From Mesorhizobium loti (lineage in GTDB: Bacteria; Pseudomonadota; Alphaproteobacteria; Rhizobiales; Rhizobiaceae): a stretch of 64,000 bases of DNA. Of this stretch, positions 26,094-34,456 are shown one piece after another. The stretch spans positions 4,221,001 through 4,285,000 of the forward strand of contig CP050293.1 in assembly GCA_014189435.1 (NCBI GenBank). The letters are read 5' to 3'. The stretch's first letter is position 1; each line of letters starts with the position of its first letter. The position numbers and the translations under genes were made by a program. The notes beneath the pieces are model-generated. The model had not been told where the DNA came from and did no database searches. It was given only the letters and a program-made list of their open reading frames with translations.

Positions 26094-26963
26094 ATGCGCT
26101 ACGTTCAGCTGCGGGCCTTTCACCAGGTGGCCATCTCAGGTGGTTTTTCGCGGGCTGCCGAGGCGCTGTTCCTGACCCAGCCGGCGATATCGGATCAGGT
26201 GCGCAAGCTCGAGGAAGAGTATGATGTGCTGCTGTTCAATCGGAACAAGAAGCAGGTCACGCTGACACATTCGGGCCAGAAGCTGCTCGAGATAACCCAT
26301 CGCATGTTCGACACGGAACAACAGGCGCTCGAGCTTCTGACGGAGTCGCGCGCACTGCGTTCCGGCACGCTGCGCATCGTCGCCGATGCCGCGCATCATC
26401 TGCTGCACATCCTCGGCAGCTTCCGGGCCCGCTACCCCGGCGTGCAGGTTTCGGTGCGCGCCGGCAACACCGAGACGGTGATCAGCAGCCTCTACAGCTA
26501 TGATGCCGACATCGGTGTGCTGGGTGAGGTGCCGACCGGGCGCGATTTCGAGGTGCTGAAACTCAACTCGACGCCGATCATCGCTTTCGCGTCCGTCGAC
26601 CACCCGCTGGCGGCGAAGAAATCTCTGACACTCAAGCAACTCGCACAGGAATCGCTGGTCATGCGCGAGCGCGGCTCAAAGACGCGTCAGAAGCTGGAAG
26701 ACCTGGCCGCTGCTTCGAAGATCGAACTGAGACCCGTGATAGAGGCCGAGGGCCGCGAAGCCGTCCGCGAGATCGTCGCCTCCGGCGCCGGCATCGGCTT
26801 TGTCTCGGCCGCCGAATTCGGCCAGGATTCGCGGCTGGTGCCGATCACCATCGACGCGCCCGAGACGCTGATGGATGAAGCGCTGATCTGCCTGCGCGAA
26901 CGCAGCGGCGGCAAGCTGGTGCGCGCTTTTCTGGATATGGCGCGCTCGATGTCGGTGGATTAG
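26094..26963 (+). CDS. LysR family transcriptional regulator of the phosphonate operon
   Basis: This 289-residue LysR protein has an N-terminal winged HTH (MRYVQLRAFHQVAISGGFSRAAEALFLTQPAISDQVRKLEEEYDV, residues 1-45). A periplasmic-binding-like effector domain follows from about residue 90. The ATG at 26094 has GGAGG eight bases upstream. It is divergent from the Na/Pi transporter and phosphonate genes, the classical arrangement for a local activator, so control by 2-aminoethylphosphonate or an intermediate is inferred. Its 3' end overlaps the convergent flavoprotein gene by four bases. Confidence 0.92.
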   Translation: MRYVQLRAFHQVAISGGFSRAAEALFLTQPAISDQVRKLEEEYDVLLFNRNKKQVTLTHSGQKLLEITHRMFDTEQQALELLTESRALRSGTLRIVADAAHHLLHILGSFRARYPGVQVSVRAGNTETVISSLYSYDADIGVLGEVPTGRDFEVLKLNSTPIIAFASVDHPLAAKKSLTLKQLAQESLVMRERGSKTRQKLEDLAAASKIELRPVIEAEGREAVREIVASGAGIGFVSAAEFGQDSRLVPITIDAPETLMDEALICLRERSGGKLVRAFLDMARSMSVD

Positions 26964-29437
26964 GCCGCCGCCCTCACCTCCACCACATCGGCCTTCACCC
27001 GTTCCGACTTCGGATCGTAGGGGCTGCGCAGATGCGCCGTGGCCGCATGGCGAACACCGGCAAGGTCGATCTCGAAACGGCCACCGGTGAGGAACATCGC
27101 ATCGACGCCGGTCTCGTTCTCGATCAACCCGAGTGCCACCGAGCGGCCAAGCGTGTGGCCGTAGGCCGCTGAGCGGACCTCGCCGGCCGGTTTGCCGTCG
27201 CGCAGGATCAGTTCGCCGCCCCACAGCATGGGTTCGGCGTCGTCGAGCGTGAACAGCACGATGCGCCTGGCCGGTGCTGCCGACGATCTTGCCTCGACGA
27301 GCGCGTCGCGGCCGATGAAACCATCCGGCTTGTCCATCGCGACAGCGAAGCCAAGCCCGGCCTGCCAGGGGTTGATATCGGGCGTCAATTCCCTGCCCCA
27401 GGCGCGAAAACCCTTTTCGATGCGCAAGGCATCGAGCGCGTAATAGCCGGCGTCCAGCAGGCCGAATTCACGGCCGGCGTCATGCAGCGCCTCATAGACG
27501 CCGACGGCGAATTCGGTCGGCACGATCAGCTCCCAGCCGAGCTCGCCGACATAGGTCATGCGGTTGGCATAGGCGGTGGCGTAGCCGATGTCGATCTCGC
27601 GGATGGTGGCAAAGGGAAAGCCAGCATTGGAAAGATCGGCCGAGGAGAGCTTGCCCAGGAGAGCGCGGGAGCGCGGCCCCATCAAGGCCAGCACCGCGTA
27701 GGACGAGGTGACGTCGGTCAGCATCGCATGGGCGTCGGACGGGATGTTTTTGACAATCCAGTCGGCATCGTGGACAGCTTGCGCCGAACCGGTGACGATG
27801 AGGAATTTCTCCGCGCCAAGCCGCATCACGGTGAGGTCGCTCTCGTAGCCGCCACGCGCATTGAGCACGCCCGTGTAAACGGACGTACCGACCGGTACAT
27901 CGACATTGCCGGCGCAGATCCGGTTGAGCACGGCACAGGCATCACGGCCTTGCACGAGAAGCTTGGCGAAGGAAGTCTGATCGAAGATCGCGACGGCTTC
28001 GCGTGTCGCCTTCATTTCGCGGCGAACCGCCTCATGCCAGTTCTGGCGGCCGAAAGCGTAGTCGTTCTCGGCCTTCTCTCCCGGCGCCGCGAACCAGTTG
28101 GCGCGCCCCCAGCCCATCTTGGAGCCGAAGCAGGCGCCTTTGGCGGCGAGCCGATCGTAGAGCGGCGACCGGCGGAACGGCCGTGCGGTGTCCAGCTCGC
28201 GGTTCGGCCACGGCATGGCGTAGTGCAAGCCGAGCGTCTCCTTGACCCGGTCATGCAGCCAACGCGGATTGTTGTTGAACGAGGCGAAGCGCCTGATATC
28301 GACCGGCCACAAATCCATGGTCGGCGCGCTGTTGACGATCCACTCGGCCAGCGCCCTGCCCGCACCGCCGGCGCTGGCGATGCCCATCGAATTGAAGCCG
28401 GCGCCGACATAGAAATTCTTCAACTCCGGCGCCTCGCCGAGGAGAAAATTGTTGTCGGGCGTGAAGCTCTCGGGACCGTTGTAGAATTTCTTGACCTCGG
28501 CCTCAGCCAATTGCGGCACGCGGACAAGCGCGTTTTCCATGAGTATCTCGAACTGGTCCCAATCGTCCGGCAGCAGCGCGAACTCGAAGTTTTCCGGAAT
28601 GCCGTTCATGCCCCACGGCTTGGCATGCGGCTCGAAGCCGCCCATGACCAGGCCGCCGACCTCTTCCTTGAAATAGATGAAGCCGTCGGGGTCGCGCATG
28701 ACAGGCAGGTCCGGATGCACGCCCTCGATCCTGCCGGTGACGATGTACATGTGCTCAGCCGAATGCAGCGGCACCGAGACGCCGCACATCAGCCCGACCT
28801 TGCGCGCCCATTGGCCGGCACAGTTGACGACGATCTCGGCTGATATGTTGCCGCGGTCGGTCTCGACGCCGCAGGCGACGCCGTTCCTGACGCTGATGCC
28901 GGTGACCTTGACCCGCTCGATGATCCTGGCGCCGCGATTGCGTGCGCCCTTGGCCAGCGATTGCGTGAGATCCGTCGGATTGGCCTTGCCGTCGCCCGGC
29001 AGCCAGACGGCACCGACCAGATCGTCGGTCGCCATGACCGGCCACAGATCGGCCGCCTCCTTCGGCGAGATCACATCGATGTCGACGCCTTGAGCGCGCG
29101 CCGACGCGGCGGTGCGTTTCAGCATCGTCATGCGGTCGGCGGTGCGCGCCACCGACAGCGAGCCGCAATTCTTCCAGCCAGTGGCTAGCCCGGTCTCGGC
29201 CTCCAGCTCGCCATAGAGTTGCGTGGAGTATTTGATCAGGCTGGTCATGTTGGAGTGGGCGCGCAACTGCCCGACAAGGCCGGCGGCGTGCCAGGTGGTG
29301 CCGCCGCTGAGCTGGCCTTGCTCGAGCAACACGACATCGGTCCAGCCGAGCCTGGTCAGATGGTAGGCGACGGAGCAGCCGATAATGCCGCCGCCGACGA
29401 TGACGACGCGCGCTTGCGTGGGGAATTCGTTTGCCAT
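26960..29437 (-). CDS. FAD-dependent oxidoreductase fused to GcvT domain (dimethylglycine/sarcosine dehydrogenase-like)
   Basis: This 825-residue two-domain enzyme has an N-terminal DAO-type flavoprotein (VVIVGGGIIGCSVAYHL, dinucleotide-binding; SGGTTWHAAGLVGQLR). From about residue 440 there is a folate-binding aminomethyltransferase-like domain (FDQTSFAKLLVQG, YVGELGWELIVPTEF, ALDALRIEKGFRAWG). The architecture oxidatively removes N-methyl or N-alkyl groups and passes formaldehyde to tetrahydrofolate. Convergent overlap with the LysR gene and DeoR control upstream suggest a separate unit. An N-methylated amino compound is the likely substrate; N-methyl-aminoethylphosphonate is an attractive but unproven idea given the neighbours. 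The ATG at 29437 has AGGA upstream. Confidence 0.88.
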   Translation of the reverse strand: MANEFPTQARVVIVGGGIIGCSVAYHLTRLGWTDVVLLEQGQLSGGTTWHAAGLVGQLRAHSNMTSLIKYSTQLYGELEAETGLATGWKNCGSLSVARTADRMTMLKRTAASARAQGVDIDVISPKEAADLWPVMATDDLVGAVWLPGDGKANPTDLTQSLAKGARNRGARIIERVKVTGISVRNGVACGVETDRGNISAEIVVNCAGQWARKVGLMCGVSVPLHSAEHMYIVTGRIEGVHPDLPVMRDPDGFIYFKEEVGGLVMGGFEPHAKPWGMNGIPENFEFALLPDDWDQFEILMENALVRVPQLAEAEVKKFYNGPESFTPDNNFLLGEAPELKNFYVGAGFNSMGIASAGGAGRALAEWIVNSAPTMDLWPVDIRRFASFNNNPRWLHDRVKETLGLHYAMPWPNRELDTARPFRRSPLYDRLAAKGACFGSKMGWGRANWFAAPGEKAENDYAFGRQNWHEAVRREMKATREAVAIFDQTSFAKLLVQGRDACAVLNRICAGNVDVPVGTSVYTGVLNARGGYESDLTVMRLGAEKFLIVTGSAQAVHDADWIVKNIPSDAHAMLTDVTSSYAVLALMGPRSRALLGKLSSADLSNAGFPFATIREIDIGYATAYANRMTYVGELGWELIVPTEFAVGVYEALHDAGREFGLLDAGYYALDALRIEKGFRAWGRELTPDINPWQAGLGFAVAMDKPDGFIGRDALVEARSSAAPARRIVLFTLDDAEPMLWGGELILRDGKPAGEVRSAAYGHTLGRSVALGLIENETGVDAMFLTGGRFEIDLAGVRHAATAHLRSPYDPKSERVKADVVEVRAAA

Positions 29438-29495
29438 GGGACATCCTGCCGTTTTGACACCGGCTGGATCATAACAGGCGAATCCCAAATATCAA

Positions 29496-29521
29496 CACAA
29501 AATGCCACAAAATATCACATC
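29496..29521. promoter_or_regulatory. DeoR-type direct-repeat operator
   Basis: CACAAAAT occurs at 29496 and again at 29506, and a partial third copy CACATC is at 29516, all exactly ten bases apart. The repeats lie between the DeoR gene and the flavoprotein gene it precedes. Helically phased short direct repeats are typical operators for DeoR/GlpR proteins. Confidence 0.5.
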
Positions 29522-30308
29522 AAGATGCAACCATCAGCTCAGGCCCTTTGCGCGCCATCGCTTCAGCGATGTCGGCCTGCGGCTTGGCATCGACAATCAC
29601 GCCGGCGGCGCGCTGAAAATTCGGGATCCTGAGCGGCGTCAGCTTTGCGAACTTGCTGCTGTCGAGAACGAAGTAGGTTTTGGCGGCAAGTGCGATCATC
29701 CGTCCGCGCTGTTCGGCGCCGGCGCGGGTGAAATCGGTGACCTCGCCGTCAGGCGACAGAGCGCCCCCGCCAAGGAAGGCGATGTCGACGCGAAAGCGCG
29801 ACATGGCTTCCAGCATGTCGATGCCGGAGGCCGCTTCCTCGCCCGGATCGATTTCGCCACCCAGCATATGCACGCGCATGCCTGGAATGTGGCACAGCAG
29901 GAGCGCAATCGGCAGGCTGGCCGTACAGATGGTGAGATCGCGCAGGTCGGTCATGGCTTGCGCCACGGCCAGCGTGGTGGTGCCGGAGTCGAGGAAAACC
30001 ACCATTCCATTGCGGATGAGCCCTGCCGCCGCCCTGCCGATCGCGGCCTTGCCCCAGGCATTTTCCCGGCTGCGCAGGCTCATCGCCGGTTCGCTCGGTT
30101 CGAAACGGGCAGCGCCGCCATGCACGATGCCGAGCTGCCCCTTGTCCGACAGCAGCTTCAGGTCACGGCGGATGGTTTCGCGCGAGACATCGAAGAACCC
30201 GGCCAGTTCGGCTACACTGACAGACCCCTGGGCGCCCAGCCGCCGCAGTATCTCTTCGTGGCGACGCGGGGCAAGGGCACGCGCCGGCAAGCTGCTGTCG
30301 GGGGACAT
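29520..30308 (-). CDS. DeoR/GlpR family transcriptional regulator
   Basis: This 262-residue regulator has an N-terminal DeoR HTH (RRHEEILRRLGAQGSVSVAELAGFFDVSRETIRRDLKLLSDKG, about 15-60). Its sugar-phosphate-sensing domain carries VFLDSGTTTLAVAQAM. The family usually represses catabolic genes and responds to a phosphorylated sugar. It is 82 bp upstream of the flavoprotein gene on the same strand, with phased repeats between them. Control of that gene or of itself is likely, though a sugar-phosphate signal is unexpected for an amine-oxidising enzyme. Confidence 0.92.
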   Translation of the reverse strand: MSPDSSLPARALAPRRHEEILRRLGAQGSVSVAELAGFFDVSRETIRRDLKLLSDKGQLGIVHGGAARFEPSEPAMSLRSRENAWGKAAIGRAAAGLIRNGMVVFLDSGTTTLAVAQAMTDLRDLTICTASLPIALLLCHIPGMRVHMLGGEIDPGEEAASGIDMLEAMSRFRVDIAFLGGGALSPDGEVTDFTRAGAEQRGRMIALAAKTYFVLDSSKFAKLTPLRIPNFQRAAGVIVDAKPQADIAEAMARKGPELMVAS

Positions 30309-30405
30309 GATGATCCTCGGGTCGCGTATCGATGTTGCAATATGTGGCAGTGAACGTGCGCGGAGGCAACCGGCACTGGAACCCGTGCCACGCCGTCAAC
30401 GCGGC

Positions 30406-31104
30406 CTAGGATTTTCGCGACAGGCCATCTTCCCAGATCGCTCTGACCAGCGTCTCGCTTCCTTTGCGAAGATGCTGCCTCAGAATGCTTGTGGCCTTGT
30501 CGCCGTCGCGCCGCCGGCAGGCGGCCAGCAGGTCGCGGTGCTCTGTCTGCGAGCGGTTGCGATAATCCAGGTTCGACAAAAGGATACGCACGTAGCGATC
30601 GGCCGCATTGTGGTGCGCCTCGATCAGGCCGAGCAATCGATGGTTGCCGCAGGCATCGTAGAGAGCCAGATGAAAGGCGCGGTTCAGTGCCCCCCAACGG
30701 CCGACATTGCGCTCCGCGTCGATCTGGTCGAGCACCTGTTCGGCCTCGTCGAGCTTCGAGCCGGAGAGGCTGGGTACCGAGAGCCGGAGCGCCTCGCTTT
30801 CGAGCAATTCACGCAGCGCGTAGATTTCGCTGATCTCGGCGCTGTCCATCCGGGCGACCTGCGCGCCCTTTGTCGGGTGGATGGAAACAATACCCTCGGC
30901 TTCCAGCTGGCGAAGGGCATCACGAATGGGCATCCGGCTGAAGCCGAACTGCTCGGCCAGCTCGTCCTGGCGAAGCGGCGTGCCCGCCTTTATCGTTCCA
31001 TTGGCAATGGCCTCGCGCAGGACATTGGCAACCTGCTCGGCCACGGTCCGCGGCCCCTGCATCACGCTTTCCGCAAATCCTGGCAATCGATGCTCCCGTT
31101 TCAC
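30406..31104 (-). CDS. GntR family transcriptional regulator, FCD subfamily
   Basis: This 232-residue regulator has a winged HTH (AEQVANVLREAIANGTIKAGTPLRQDELAEQFGFSRMPIRDALRQLE) and an all-helical FCD ligand domain. Metal-type histidines are visible in NRAFHLALYDACGNH and EHRDLLAACRRRD. Members usually respond to organic or sugar acids. It is 70 bp downstream of the MFS gene on the same strand, and a GTAT-N6-ATAC repeat precedes it. A start at Met15 (MQGPRTVAEQ) is possible. Confidence 0.92.
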   Translation of the reverse strand: MKREHRLPGFAESVMQGPRTVAEQVANVLREAIANGTIKAGTPLRQDELAEQFGFSRMPIRDALRQLEAEGIVSIHPTKGAQVARMDSAEISEIYALRELLESEALRLSVPSLSGSKLDEAEQVLDQIDAERNVGRWGALNRAFHLALYDACGNHRLLGLIEAHHNAADRYVRILLSNLDYRNRSQTEHRDLLAACRRRDGDKATSILRQHLRKGSETLVRAIWEDGLSRKS

Positions 31105-31145
31105 GCAGCGCTCAGCCTAACGGAAACCCCTCTGTATGGATATAA

Positions 31146-31159
31146 GTATGCCCGTATAC
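31146..31159. promoter_or_regulatory. Candidate GntR operator upstream of the GntR gene
   Basis: GTATGCCCGTATAC contains GTAT-N6-ATAC symmetry about 42 bp upstream of the GntR start and between it and the MFS stop codon. This suggests autoregulation. A GTATAC core also occurs in the operator-like palindrome before the alcohol dehydrogenase gene at 33409-33430. Confidence 0.35.
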
Positions 31160-31173
31160 GCACATGTTCGGCA

Positions 31174-32625
31174 TCATTTGCCAGACTTGCCCGATCGAAC
31201 GTGCCCACTGACCTGCACGCCGTCCTCGGCACGCAGATACAGGAAGCCGGGGATGGACAGCAGCGGGATGACCGAGGTCAGCAGGAACACCTCGTGGAAG
31301 CGTTCCGGTGTCACGATGTGGGTTTCTCCTGCAACCAGACCCAGCACCATGGCGGCGATCGAGACGCCGAGCGATACGCTGAGCTGCTGCAGGACGCCGC
31401 CGAGGCTGGTGGCGCGGCTGAGCTTGTCGGCCGGCAGGTCGGCATAGGACAGCGTGTTGGAGGTCATGAACTGCGCCGAGCGGATGATCCCGAAGACAAA
31501 GACGTAGAAGCCGATCATCCAGTGCGGCGTATCGGCCTCGATGAAGGCAAAGCCCGCCACTGCGGCTGAGCCGACCACCGCGCTGCCGATCAGCACGACA
31601 TTGAAGCCGAAGCGCCGCAACAGCGGCGACAGCAGAGGCCGCATGAGCAAGGCGCCGAAGCTGCCGACGAACGTCAGCGAGCCCGAAGTGACCGGGCTCA
31701 TGCCAAAGCCGACCTGCAGCATCAGCGGCAACAAGAAAGGCACGCCATTGAGGCCGACGCGGCACAGGCCGCCTGCGAGCGTGCCTACCCAGAACGAGCG
31801 AAATCGAAACAGCGTCAGATCGACGGCCGGCGCGACGACGCGGCGCGCATAGCGCCCGAAGGCGAGCAGCAGCAGGATCGCCGCTGCCAGCACCAGCACC
31901 GTCACTGACACGGGGACGATCGGCCGGCCGATGCTCTCCAGTCCGAACTGCAGCAGGGCGACGCCGCAGCCCACCATCAGGAATCCGGCGAAGTCGAAGC
32001 GTTGCACCGCTTCCTCGCGGAAATCGTCGACGAAGCGCAACGCCGCCAGAATGCCAAGGCAGCCGAAAGGCACGTTGACATAGAATATCCAGCGCCACGA
32101 CGCGTAAGTGGTCAACAGGCCGCCGAGCAGCGGCCCGATCACAGGCCCCATGATGGCGGGCAAGGTCATATAGGTCATGGCGGTGATCAGGCCGCTGCGC
32201 GGAAAGCTGCGCAGCAGGATCAGCCGCCCGACCGGCGTCATCATGGCGCCGCCCAGCCCCTGCAAGGCGCGCATCGCCAGCAGCATGCCGAAACTGTTGG
32301 CCATGCCGCACAGCGCCGAGCCAAGGGTGAAGGTGAAAAGCGCCAGAGCGAACACTCTTCGTGCGCCGAACCTGTCGGCGAACCAGCCGCTGACCGGAAT
32401 GAACACGGCCAGGGTCAGAATGTAGGTGGTGATTGCCAGGTTCAGCCTGACCGGCGTCGTGTCGAGGCTGCGCGCGATGGCCGGGATCGCGGTGGTTATG
32501 ATCGTGGAATCGAGCTGCTCCATCAGAAAGGCGATGGCGACGATGATCGGAATAATCAGTCTCAGCCTCGGATCGCGCTCGGTGGCAAATTGAGGCTGTT
32601 CCAATGCTGTGGCCAATTCCGTCAT
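31174..32625 (-). CDS. MFS transporter, DHA2 (EmrB/QacA) type
   Basis: This 483-residue membrane protein has about 14 transmembrane segments. The start is IIPIIVAIAFLMEQLDSTIITTAIPAIARSL, with the DHA2 motif including the D-S/T pair, then FADRFGARRVF (motif A), and later AMRALQGLGGAMMTPVGR and LPAIMGPVIGPLLGGLL (motif C). Such proteins are drug/proton antiporters or exporters of small metabolites. The ATG at 32625 is preferred to an upstream start that only adds a basic non-homologous leader. The substrate is unknown. Confidence 0.9.
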   Translation of the reverse strand: MTELATALEQPQFATERDPRLRLIIPIIVAIAFLMEQLDSTIITTAIPAIARSLDTTPVRLNLAITTYILTLAVFIPVSGWFADRFGARRVFALALFTFTLGSALCGMANSFGMLLAMRALQGLGGAMMTPVGRLILLRSFPRSGLITAMTYMTLPAIMGPVIGPLLGGLLTTYASWRWIFYVNVPFGCLGILAALRFVDDFREEAVQRFDFAGFLMVGCGVALLQFGLESIGRPIVPVSVTVLVLAAAILLLLAFGRYARRVVAPAVDLTLFRFRSFWVGTLAGGLCRVGLNGVPFLLPLMLQVGFGMSPVTSGSLTFVGSFGALLMRPLLSPLLRRFGFNVVLIGSAVVGSAAVAGFAFIEADTPHWMIGFYVFVFGIIRSAQFMTSNTLSYADLPADKLSRATSLGGVLQQLSVSLGVSIAAMVLGLVAGETHIVTPERFHEVFLLTSVIPLLSIPGFLYLRAEDGVQVSGHVRSGKSGK

Positions 32626-32727
32626 GCAGGCGGCTGCTCTATCCCAAAGGCAGGATCGCCTTCTGTGCGGCAAGCCTGCCGCAGCCTGATCACACGGCCT
32701 GCCTTATGGTCCGACAAATAGGCAAGC

Positions 32728-32772
32728 GGTAGTCATTTCCGCTGTGATGGAAGTCAACAAATTTTGACTACC
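32728..32772. promoter_or_regulatory. Nested inverted repeats upstream of the MFS gene
   Basis: GGTAGTCA at 32728-32735 pairs with TGACTACC at 32765-32772. Inside lies AGTCAA-N6-TTGACT at 32752-32769. The patch is the only AT-rich symmetric part of the 320-bp gap between the divergent MFS and small-protein genes, so it is a candidate operator. Nothing else was recognised in that gap apart from the ribosome-binding site at 32934. Confidence 0.4.
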
Positions 32773-32945
32773 AGTCCGGCGCAGAGGAGATCGGCAAAGT
32801 CAGCGGCGATCGACGTCCGAACTGCCGTCGCCTGAAGGTGCATTTGCGCTTACGCGCGTGCCCATCCCGATTTCGTGAAGGAACGTGTCGAGTGAGAGGC
32901 CGTTTTCTTCCCCATCTATGTCTCGCATGTACAGGAGGCATCCTC

Positions 32946-33266
32946 ATGAAAAGGCAAATAGCAATCATCGGTTCCATCGTGCTGGCGTTGGCCACGAGCG
33001 CGATCCCGTTTGCCACACTCGCCGATGCCGCGGTCGTCAGGCACCATATTGTCCACCACGCCGCGGCCCATCACGGCAGCGCGCATCGACACGCTGTGCG
33101 CGGCGGATATGGACACCGTGGCGGTTGGATTGGCGACGATTGGGTTGGCGATGAAGGCTGGATAGACGGCTACTACAATGGTTACGGCAGCTACAACGGC
33201 TACGCCGGCGACTATTGCGGAACCATCCAGTGGACGCTCGACCGCTGCGGCCCCCACGGCCCCTGA
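32946..33266 (+). CDS. Small exported His/Gly-rich protein of unknown function
   Basis: This 106-residue protein has a clear signal peptide (MKRQIAIIGSIVLALATSA, cleavage after about residue 28). A histidine-rich stretch follows (VRHHIVHHAAAHHGSAHRH), then a Gly/Tyr/Asp/Trp-rich section and a C-terminus with two cysteines (DYCGTIQWTLDRCGPHGP). AGGAGG lies six bases upstream of the ATG. Short His/Gly-rich exported proteins are common in rhizobia and lack known roles; metal binding is a possibility from composition only. The 173 bp after it hold only the palindrome at 33409-33430. Confidence 0.75.
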   Translation: MKRQIAIIGSIVLALATSAIPFATLADAAVVRHHIVHHAAAHHGSAHRHAVRGGYGHRGGWIGDDWVGDEGWIDGYYNGYGSYNGYAGDYCGTIQWTLDRCGPHGP

Positions 33267-33408
33267 CACCTGACCCGACCGCGGCCTCCCGACCGCGCCG
33301 GACAGCCGACCCGGCTGTTCGGGCGGCTGCCCTGTCATTCCGCTCCGCGCTGGCCTTCGAACTGCCGCCACACACGCTTGCGGCTTGACGGCGCTGCCAA
33401 GTTCGGTC

Positions 33409-33430
33409 ACTTGTCGACTAGTATACAAGT
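33409..33430. promoter_or_regulatory. Palindromic operator upstream of the alcohol dehydrogenase gene
   Basis: ACTTGT and ACAAGT form a perfect inverted repeat separated by ten bases, with an internal GTATAC. It ends nine bases before the dehydrogenase ATG and overlaps the usual promoter or ribosome-binding area. It is probably a repressor site; the GntR protein at 30406-31104 is a candidate. Confidence 0.45.
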
Positions 33431-33439
33431 GGTGAGCCC

Positions 33440-34456
33440 ATGCTTGAAGTTCTCGTTCGCGCGCCGCAATCGCTGGAAGTCCGGCAGGGCGCCATGCCAG
33501 AGCCCAGCACCGGCGAAGTGGTCGTTCACGTCAGCCGTGCCGGCATCTGCGGCTCCGACATTCACATCCTGCATGGCTCCAATCCGTTCGCCGTCTATCC
33601 GCGCATCATCGGCCATGAATTCGCGGGCACGGTCACCGCGCTCGGACGCGATGTGACCGGCGTTGCCGTGGGAGATCGCGTGGTGGTCGATCCCGTGGTG
33701 TCGTGCGGCCACTGCTATCCCTGCCGGGTCGGCCGCTCCAATGTCTGCGCCAACCTCGAAGTGATGGGCGTTCACCGCGATGGCGGTTTTCGCGCCTTCG
33801 TGGCGGTGCCGGCGGCAAACGCCATACCGGTGCCGGCGAACATGCCGTTTGGACTTGCGGCACTGGCCGAGCCGTTTTCCATCGCCGCCAATGTGCTCGA
33901 TCGTACCGGTTGCGGGCCCGAAGACACGGTGCTGATCTATGGCGCCGGCACGGTTGGCGTCACCGTGCTGCAGGTCGCCAAGCTCAAGGGTGCCCGCTGC
34001 ATCGTGGCCGATATCGATGAAGCCCGCCTCGAGCGGGCGCTGCGCTTCGGTGCCGACAGGGTGATCCACTCTATCCGCGAGCCCGTGCCGGCCGCGGTGC
34101 GCGGCGAAAATGACGGTCTTGGCCCGACGCTGGTCATCGACGGTGCCGGCATTCCGGCACTTCTGGACGAGGCTTGCCGCCTCGCCAGTCCGGCCGGCCG
34201 CATCGGCCTGCTCGGCTTTTCGGATGCCCCGTCCAACCTCAGCCAGCAGGAAGTGGTGCGCAAGGAACTGACCATCGTCGGCTCGCGCCTGAACCGCCGG
34301 CTTTTGCCGCGTGTCGTCGAATGGCTGGCCGACACGCGGCTCGACCCGCAAGGCATGATCACGCAGGTCTTCGCGGCGGCGGAAGCGCGCGCCGCCTTCG
34401 ACCTGATCGAGAAGGAACCTCAGCGAACGCTGAAGGTTCAACTGGACTTTTCTTAA
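33440..34456 (+). CDS. Zinc-dependent alcohol dehydrogenase family protein
   Basis: This 338-residue medium-chain dehydrogenase has catalytic-zinc residues in GICGSDIHIL and GHEFAG. Four structural-zinc cysteines lie in CGHCYPCRVGRSNVC, and the Rossmann motif is GAGTVGVTVLQVAKLKG. The closest described relatives are sugar-acid and polyol dehydrogenases such as L-galactonate or L-threonine dehydrogenase types. Its stop codon interlocks with the convergent cyclase-family gene (TTAA). It is probably a catabolic dehydrogenase for a sugar alcohol or sugar acid; its link to either neighbouring operon is unproven. Confidence 0.88.
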   Translation: MLEVLVRAPQSLEVRQGAMPEPSTGEVVVHVSRAGICGSDIHILHGSNPFAVYPRIIGHEFAGTVTALGRDVTGVAVGDRVVVDPVVSCGHCYPCRVGRSNVCANLEVMGVHRDGGFRAFVAVPAANAIPVPANMPFGLAALAEPFSIAANVLDRTGCGPEDTVLIYGAGTVGVTVLQVAKLKGARCIVADIDEARLERALRFGADRVIHSIREPVPAAVRGENDGLGPTLVIDGAGIPALLDEACRLASPAGRIGLLGFSDAPSNLSQQEVVRKELTIVGSRLNRRLLPRVVEWLADTRLDPQGMITQVFAAAEARAAFDLIEKEPQRTLKVQLDFS

